From an uncultured Bacteroidota bacterium (GTDB lineage Bacteria > Bacteroidota > Bacteroidia > Flavobacteriales > Flavobacteriaceae), in contig CAIJFC010000132.1 of assembly GCA_903819815.1 (NCBI GenBank), positions 1 through 9,303 of the forward strand: a stretch of DNA of 9,303 nt, in the 5' to 3' direction. Shown piece after piece: positions 5,069 to 9,303 of the stretch. Position 1 is the first letter of the stretch; the number at the start of each line of letters is the position of its first letter. The position numbers were made by a program, and so were the translations under genes. The notes beneath the pieces are model-generated. The model worked only from the letters and a program-made list of their open reading frames with translations. It searched no databases and was not told where the DNA came from.

Positions 5069-6205
5069 TTACTCTTCCATTTTTTTTCTAATTTCATCCA
5101 AAATAAAGACATAATCACTTTGATTTTTTACAAAATCTTTCTCGGAAACATCAATAATTAAGACATTTAAATTCGTTTGGGTGTTGATATAATCTAAATA
5201 TCCTTTATTGATTTTGTCTAAATAATCCCCTGGAATTTCTTGTTCGTAACTTCTGCCTCTACGTTTTATATTATGTAATAATCGATCCGTATTTTGATAT
5301 AAATAAACATACAAATCGGGTTTTGGCATTTCTTTGTAAATTATGTCAAACAACGTTTTATAAAGTCTAAATTCATCGTCTTGCAAAGTTACTTTTGCAA
5401 AAATTAGCGATTTAAAAATGTGATAATCAGCAACAATAAAATCTTTAAATAAATCAAATTGTGCTAAATCATCAGATAATTGCTGGTATCTATCAGCTAA
5501 AAAAGACATTTCAAGTGGGAAGGCATATCTATTTTGATCTTTATAGAATTTAGGTAAAAATGGGTTGTCAGCAAATCGTTCAAATACCGTTTTAGCATTG
5601 AAATCTTGAGCAATTTTTTCTGCGAGTGTCGTTTTTCCTGCGCCAATATTTCCTTCAATTGCAATATAATTGTATTGTTGTAAATTGTATTTTCCTATTG
5701 GTAAATCCAAATTAGAAACAACTTTACAGCTGCTTTTGTCTTCACAAGAGTCAATTAATTCTTGTAAAGATTTTTGAAATAATGGATGAACAAATTCTAG
5801 TTGTAAATCCTTCATTGGTAACAAAACAAATAATCGTTTTTGCATTTGTGGATGAGGGATGACTAGACTTGCCGTATTTAAAACCTCATTTTCAAAACTG
5901 ATAATGTCAATGTCAATAATTCTAGGTTGGTAACCGTCTTGTGAACTTCTAATTCTTCCCAGTTGTTTTTCAATTTTTAAAATCCCTGATAATACTTTTT
6001 GTGGTGATTTGTGGGTATTAATTGCAATGGCGCAATTGTAAAATGTATCGCTTTCAAAGCCCCAAGAAGGTGTTTCATATAATTTTGAAACTGAAAATAC
6101 CGTTCCAATCTCCAGTTGTATCAATTGAATGCATTTTTGAATAATCTCAAGACGATTGCCTTGATTACTTCCTATCGATAAAATGGACTGATTTTGAGAT
6201 TTCAT
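5069..6205 (-). CDS. folK: Fusion of HPPK (FolK) and deoxynucleoside kinase
   Basis: A 378-residue bifunctional cytoplasmic enzyme. Residues 1 to about 150 are 6-hydroxymethyl-7,8-dihydropterin pyrophosphokinase, the folate-pathway step that makes the substrate of dihydropteroate synthase. Visible are SIGSNQGNR (10-18), the LYETPSWG loop (42-49), and PRIIDIDII (94-102), whose D98 and D100 are the magnesium-binding aspartates. After a linker (about 150-180), residues 181-378 form a deoxynucleoside kinase of the dCK/dGK type that phosphorylates salvaged deoxynucleosides. It has a P-loop GNIGAGKT (185-192, K191), ERFADNPFLPKFY (E209 the likely catalytic base), ADYHIFKSLIFA near D260, and the arginine-rich lid RRGRS (315-319). 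Deoxyadenosine or deoxyguanosine is the likely substrate by family resemblance, but specificity cannot be read here. Both halves keep their key residues. This fusion is familiar in Flavobacteriaceae. It follows the DUF2797 gene by 122 bp on the same strand, with no clear terminator between them. Confidence 0.94.
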   Translation of the reverse strand: MKSQNQSILSIGSNQGNRLEIIQKCIQLIQLEIGTVFSVSKLYETPSWGFESDTFYNCAIAINTHKSPQKVLSGILKIEKQLGRIRSSQDGYQPRIIDIDIISFENEVLNTASLVIPHPQMQKRLFVLLPMKDLQLEFVHPLFQKSLQELIDSCEDKSSCKVVSNLDLPIGKYNLQQYNYIAIEGNIGAGKTTLAEKIAQDFNAKTVFERFADNPFLPKFYKDQNRYAFPLEMSFLADRYQQLSDDLAQFDLFKDFIVADYHIFKSLIFAKVTLQDDEFRLYKTLFDIIYKEMPKPDLYVYLYQNTDRLLHNIKRRGRSYEQEIPGDYLDKINKGYLDYINTQTNLNVLIIDVSEKDFVKNQSDYVFILDEIRKKMEE

Positions 6206-6327
6206 ATTAACTGCAAATTAACAAAAGAAAATGAGAATAAAACTATATTTGAAATGAGTGTTAATAAATAATTGTTCAAGGGAAAAATGCTTTGACAGTT
6301 TTATTGAAAGGGTTTTTTATAAAGTAA

Positions 6328-7122
6328 TTAAACTTCAATTCTAACAATATACCCTTCATTACTTCTAATATTGAAAACCGTTCCGTCTTCAAAAATTAGA
6401 TATTGACCTTTTATACCTATTAATTTACCTTTAAAGTTTGGTGTTTTAACCAGACTTAAACTGTTTATTTTTGAAGGATATTCAATAACCGGGTAATTCA
6501 TTTCGAACAAATCATTTTTTTCTAAATGAAAATATTCCTGAACTTCATCTGGCAATAAAGGCAAGAGTTTTTCTCGTTCTTTAATTAAATCAGTGAAAAC
6601 GATATCATTTGTAAGCATTTTACGCCAATTGGTTTTATCGGCAAAATGATTTTTAAGTGCTACTTCGGTAATTCCTGCTAGGTATCGATTGGGAACTTCA
6701 ACAATTGAAATGGCTTTCTCCGCACCTTGATCAATCCAACGAGTAGGAACTTGGGTTTTACGTGTTACACCGACTTTTACTTCGCTAGACAATGCTAAAT
6801 AAACTATATGCGGTTGCAATTGAACTCGTTCTTCGTATGCTAAATCCCGATCTTTAATTCCTAAATGAGCGGTGCTTAATTCTGGCTTCATAATCCAATC
6901 GCCAACTGCAGGACTGGAATAAAAACAGTCGTAGCAAAAACCTTGACGAAATATTTTCTTCTTTTTACCACAATTCAAACATTGGTAACCAACAAAATTG
7001 ATTTCAATATTCTTGTTCAATAATTGATTTACATTCAGAAAACTATCTTGAAAGATCAAAAAATATTGAATTGGAGTTTCAAACTGCGTTTGCATTTTAT
7101 TTAGAACGCCTTCGTAAGTCAT
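6328..7122 (-). CDS. DUF2797 protein: zinc ribbon plus GIY-YIG-like core
   Basis: A 264-residue protein that I place in DUF2797, a conserved family without known function. The N-terminal part (about 14-47) is beta-rich. A four-cysteine zinc ribbon follows: C48, C51, C63 and C66 in CLNCGKK and QGFCYDC. Then comes the conserved GDWIMKPE and HLGIKDRD. From 107 the pattern VYLALSSEVKVGVTR, R128 (TRWIDQGA), E153 (GITEVALKNHF) and N165 resembles the spacing of the GIY-YIG nuclease fold (Tyr, lysine-valine-glycine in place of YIG, Arg, Glu, Asn). That is my inference, not an established assignment. The C-terminal 60 residues contain short beta segments (FKGKLIGIKGQYLIFEDG, VFNIRS). There is no signal peptide or membrane segment. 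The start at 7122 (MTYEG) is preferred to the ATG at 7095 because the family usually begins this way. It is divergent from the GH3 gene. Confidence 0.85.
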   Translation of the reverse strand: MTYEGVLNKMQTQFETPIQYFLIFQDSFLNVNQLLNKNIEINFVGYQCLNCGKKKKIFRQGFCYDCFYSSPAVGDWIMKPELSTAHLGIKDRDLAYEERVQLQPHIVYLALSSEVKVGVTRKTQVPTRWIDQGAEKAISIVEVPNRYLAGITEVALKNHFADKTNWRKMLTNDIVFTDLIKEREKLLPLLPDEVQEYFHLEKNDLFEMNYPVIEYPSKINSLSLVKTPNFKGKLIGIKGQYLIFEDGTVFNIRSNEGYIVRIEV

Positions 7123-7124
7123 TA

Positions 7125-7155
7125 TTTAAAAGTTTAAGGTTTAAAGTTTAAAGTT
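7125..7155. repeat. Imperfect heptad tandem repeat (GTTTAAA)
   Basis: GTTTAAG (7132-7138), GTTTAAA (7139-7145), GTTTAAA (7146-7152) and a partial GTT follow a related TTTAAAA at 7125, giving about four heptad copies. The array starts three bases upstream of the DUF2797 start codon, inside the gap shared with the GH3 gene. As with the 14-bp array at 761-788, it lies directly against the start of a minus-strand gene. Its function is unknown. Confidence 0.65.
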
Positions 7156-7168
7156 CCGTAAAATTTGC

Positions 7169-7176
7169 TATTTTTG
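7169..7176 (+). promoter_or_regulatory. Candidate -7 element of the GH3 gene
   Basis: TATTTTTG matches TAnnTTTG exactly and would give a leader of about 58 nt before the ATG at 7241. At the -33 position there is only TTTA within the heptad repeats, so the assignment is tentative. Confidence 0.35.
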
Positions 7177-7204
7177 GTAAAGTTAGCATTTGTTTATTGT
7201 TTAA

Positions 7205-7212
7205 CAAATCTA
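7205..7212 (-). promoter_or_regulatory. Candidate -7 element of the DUF2797 gene
   Basis: On the minus strand TAGATTTG is an exact TAnnTTTG match, 83 bases before the DUF2797 start codon. No -33 TTG is seen at normal spacing. If both this and the element at 7169-7176 are used, the two divergent transcripts would overlap at their 5' ends. Confidence 0.35.
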
Positions 7213-7240
7213 AAAGTCGAAAACTAAATCTAAAACTGAA

Positions 7241-8758
7241 ATGCCAATTTCTATAATCAATTCCTTCGCTTCTTGGGTTTTAAAACAGCGCATTCATCAG
7301 ATTGAGCTTTTTTTAAAATACCCTAATGAAGTACAAGAAGAATTGCTTTTGGGTTTAATTCGATCTGCAGAAAAAACGACTCTTGGATTAGATTACGGTT
7401 ACGAGTCTATTAAGTCCTACCAAACTTTTAAAGAACGAGTTCCTATTTCAACCTATGAGGATTTACAGCCATTAATTGAGCGAACCCGATTAGGAGAACA
7501 GAATGTTTTTTGGAATTCTTCTGTAAAATGGTTCGCAAAATCGAGTGGAACTACTAATGCAAAAAGTAAATTTATCCCTGTTAGTAATGAAGCTTTAGAA
7601 AACTGTCATTACAAGGGCAGTAAAGATTTATTGTGCATGTACTTAAATAATAATGAAAATTCAGGGCTTTTTGCGGGAAAAAGTTTACGATTGGGTGGTA
7701 GTTCTCAAATCTATGAAGACAACAATAGTTTTTTTGGTGATTTATCGGCTATTCTAATTGAAAATATGCCAATTTGGGCAGAATTTATAAGTACTCCAAG
7801 CAATAGAATCTCCTTGATGAGTGAATGGGAAACGAAAATTACTGCGATAATCAATGAAACAAAAAACGAAAATGTAACAAGTTTTGCTGGAGTTCCTTCG
7901 TGGATGTTGGTTTTGTTAAATAAAGTATTGGAAGAAACTGGAAAATCCAATCTATTGGAAATTTGGCCAAATCTAGAAGTTTATTTCCATGGCGGCGTCA
8001 ATTTTGATCCTTATAAAGAACAATATCAAAAAATAGTTCCCAATTCAGATTTCAAATATTATGAAATTTATAATGCCTCTGAAGGATTTTTTGCCATTCA
8101 GGATAGAAATGATTCCAATGAATTATTATTAATGTTGGATTATGGAATCTTTTATGAATTCATTCCAATGGATGTTTTCGGAACATCCAGCCAACATGCC
8201 ATTCGATTGTGTGATGTTGAATTAAATAAAAATTACGCGATAGTAATTACTACTAATTCTGGTTTGTGGCGCTATATGATTGGGGACACTGTTAGATTTA
8301 CCTCTTTAAACCCCTACAGAATAAGAGTTACCGGAAGAACCAAACACCACATTAATGTTTTTGGCGAAGAGTTGATGGTAGAAAATTCCGACCGAGCTAT
8401 TGCCAAAGCATGTCAACTTACCCATACTGAAGTGGTAGATTATACAGTAGCTCCTATTTTCATGAAAGGCAAAGAAAAAGGGGCGCATGAATGGATGATT
8501 GAATTTAAGAATAACCCTTCAGACGCGGCTGCTTTTGCGAAAATATTAGATGAAACACTGCAAACTTTAAATTCAGATTATGAGGCGAAACGCTACAATA
8601 ATATGACTTTAAATCCATTGCAAATAAATATTGCCCGTTCGAATTTATTTTACGATTGGCTAAAAGACCAGAATAAATTAGGGGGCCAACACAAAATTCC
8701 GAGGCTGTCCAATCAACGGGATTATTTGGAAAAATTAAAAAGTATGCAGCCTATATAA
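7241..8758 (+). CDS. GH3 family protein (adenylate-forming superfamily)
   Basis: A 505-residue protein of the GH3 family, named after plant auxin-responsive enzymes that adenylate a carboxylic acid and couple it to an amino acid. Bacterial members are common in Bacteroidota, but their substrates are unknown. The three nucleotide-binding motifs of the family can be read: SSGTTNAKSKFIP with S101-S102-G103-T104-T105 (phosphate loop), EIYNASEGFFAIQD with E281 (magnesium/AMP site), and WRYMIGDTVRF with D349 (ribose contact). RVTGRTKHHINVFGEE (362-377) follows as the hinge into the small C-terminal domain. The length is slightly below that of plant members (about 600). No signal peptide is seen, so it is cytoplasmic. 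Key residues are intact, so I expect an active ATP-dependent acyl-adenylating enzyme; the acid and acceptor cannot be told. It is divergent from DUF2797 over a 118-bp gap and ends in a bidirectional terminator. Confidence 0.9.
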   Translation: MPISIINSFASWVLKQRIHQIELFLKYPNEVQEELLLGLIRSAEKTTLGLDYGYESIKSYQTFKERVPISTYEDLQPLIERTRLGEQNVFWNSSVKWFAKSSGTTNAKSKFIPVSNEALENCHYKGSKDLLCMYLNNNENSGLFAGKSLRLGGSSQIYEDNNSFFGDLSAILIENMPIWAEFISTPSNRISLMSEWETKITAIINETKNENVTSFAGVPSWMLVLLNKVLEETGKSNLLEIWPNLEVYFHGGVNFDPYKEQYQKIVPNSDFKYYEIYNASEGFFAIQDRNDSNELLLMLDYGIFYEFIPMDVFGTSSQHAIRLCDVELNKNYAIVITTNSGLWRYMIGDTVRFTSLNPYRIRVTGRTKHHINVFGEELMVENSDRAIAKACQLTHTEVVDYTVAPIFMKGKEKGAHEWMIEFKNNPSDAAAFAKILDETLQTLNSDYEAKRYNNMTLNPLQINIARSNLFYDWLKDQNKLGGQHKIPRLSNQRDYLEKLKSMQPI

Positions 8759-8759
8759 T

Positions 8760-8790
8760 AAAAAACCGTCTAAAATTAGACGGTTTTTTA
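8760..8790 (+). terminator. Bidirectional terminator between the GH3 gene and clpX
   Basis: CCGTCTA (8766-8772) pairs perfectly with TAGACGG (8777-8783) around AAAT, extended by A-T pairs on the outside. The stem is followed by TTTTTT on the plus strand and by six T's on the minus strand. It starts two bases after the GH3 stop codon and ends eight bases from the clpX stop codon, so it very probably serves both convergent genes. Confidence 0.93.
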
Positions 8791-8797
8791 TTTAGAA

Positions 8798-9303
8798 TTA
8801 CGACGCTATTTCCAAGCGTTTCAGTAAGTTTTTACTCAACGTGTGTTGGGCATATTCTCGGTCAATTTCCAAAGTTTTTTCATCAGAACTTGGTAAATCA
8901 TACATCGCATCAGTAAGAATCGCTTCACATAAAGAGCGCAATCCACGAGCGCCTAATTTATATTCTAATGCCTTATCTACAATAAAGTCCAAAGCTTCAT
9001 CTGTAATGTTAAATTCCACTTCGTCCATTAAAAACAACTTTTTGTACTGCTTAATTAAAGCGTTTTTAGGCTCGGTTAATATAGCACGCAACGTTTCTCT
9101 ATCCAATGGATCCATGTGAGTTAACACCGGTAAACGACCAATAATTTCAGGAATCAAGCCAAAATCTTTGATGTCTTTTGGAATGATATATTGCAATAAA
9201 TTGTCTTTATTGATATTATCAGCATTTTTAGACGTGCTGTATCCCATCGCTTGACGGTTCAATCTTTTAGAAATTATTTTTTCAATTCCATCAAAAGCAC
9301 CTC
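8798..9303 (-). CDS. clpX: ClpX, ATP-dependent unfoldase of ClpXP (3' part only)
   Basis: This is the C-terminal 168 residues of ClpX; the 5' part lies beyond the right edge. ClpX is a hexameric AAA+ unfoldase that recognises tagged proteins and feeds them to the ClpP protease. The first complete codon (9301) opens GAFDGIEKIIS, which reads straight on into KRLNRQAMGY, so the TTG at 9262 is an internal leucine and not a start. Visible landmarks are IPEIIGRLPV with the arginine finger, EPKNALIKQYKKLF, and the sensor 2 motif KLGARGLRSLCE in the small AAA+ domain, followed by MYDLPS. The zinc-binding domain, Walker motifs, pore loops and ClpP-binding IGF loop would all lie outside the window. The C-terminus ends with a short divergent tail (LKRLEIAS). 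Confidence 0.97.
   Translation of the reverse strand, partial: GAFDGIEKIISKRLNRQAMGYSTSKNADNINKDNLLQYIIPKDIKDFGLIPEIIGRLPVLTHMDPLDRETLRAILTEPKNALIKQYKKLFLMDEVEFNITDEALDFIVDKALEYKLGARGLRSLCEAILTDAMYDLPSSDEKTLEIDREYAQHTLSKNLLKRLEIAS

Noticed and set aside
7711..8488. Minus-strand frames (7711-7950, 8306-8488) inside the GH3 gene
   Set aside because: They overlap conserved GH3 motif regions and have no family features or start context.
8841..9119. Plus-strand frame opposite clpX
   Set aside because: It is the shadow of a highly conserved ClpX segment (sensor 2 region).
9260..9262. TTG as a start codon giving a 154-residue protein
   Set aside because: The frame stays open to the window edge and the upstream residues (GAFDGIEKIIS) are standard ClpX sequence, so this is an internal leucine in a truncated gene.
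1..9303. CRISPR array, transposon, phage, toxin-antitoxin or defence island
   Set aside because: There are no regularly spaced repeats, transposase or integrase motifs, or terminal inverted repeats. The gene content is housekeeping with a uniform AT-rich composition.

Overview
The window is AT-rich (by eye roughly one third G+C) and reads as a piece of core chromosome from the Bacteroidota, most likely Flavobacterium or a close relative in the Flavobacteriaceae. The evidence is the promoter style (TAnnTTTG -7 elements and no Shine-Dalgarno sequences), tRNA genes without an encoded CCA, a lipoprotein with a Bacteroidota-type surface-export signal, a fused HPPK-deoxynucleoside kinase gene, and the protein families present (DUF1573, DUF2797, bacterial GH3).

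Layout from left to right. Positions 1-400 hold a small, isolated gene for an Ala/Pro/Glu-rich lipoprotein, with its own -7 element and a strong hairpin terminator that may also serve the converging YegP-like (DUF1508) gene at 410-757. Next come two minus-strand tRNA genes, Gly(GCC) then Leu(TAA) in transcription order, with a recognisable promoter and a terminator, downstream of a complete mutS on the same strand (1239-3845). Across a 160-bp divergent gap lies a secreted DUF1573 protein (start corrected to 4006), followed by a terminator and a small SpoU/TrmH-type RNA methyltransferase (4541-5068). That gene meets head-on, with no base between the stop codons, a fused folate-biosynthesis/nucleoside-salvage gene (HPPK plus deoxynucleoside kinase, 5069-6205). 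Upstream of the fusion on the same strand is a DUF2797 zinc-ribbon protein (6328-7122). It diverges from a GH3-family adenylating-type enzyme (7241-8758), whose bidirectional terminator also closes the 3' part of clpX (8798 to the window edge).

The genes do not form one pathway. They are mostly housekeeping: mismatch repair (MutS), translation (two tRNAs, one RNA methyltransferase), folate synthesis and dNTP salvage (HPPK-dNK) and protein quality control (ClpX). Mixed among them are conserved but poorly understood proteins: the lipoprotein, DUF1508, DUF1573, DUF2797 and GH3. I see no mobile element, phage gene, CRISPR array, toxin-antitoxin pair or defence system, and nothing that I would call a new biological system. 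The points most worth a second look are the DUF2797 protein, which seems to combine a zinc ribbon with a GIY-YIG-like core; the low-complexity lipoprotein with its surface-export signal; the bacterial GH3 enzyme; and the compact arrangement around the RNA methyltransferase gene.
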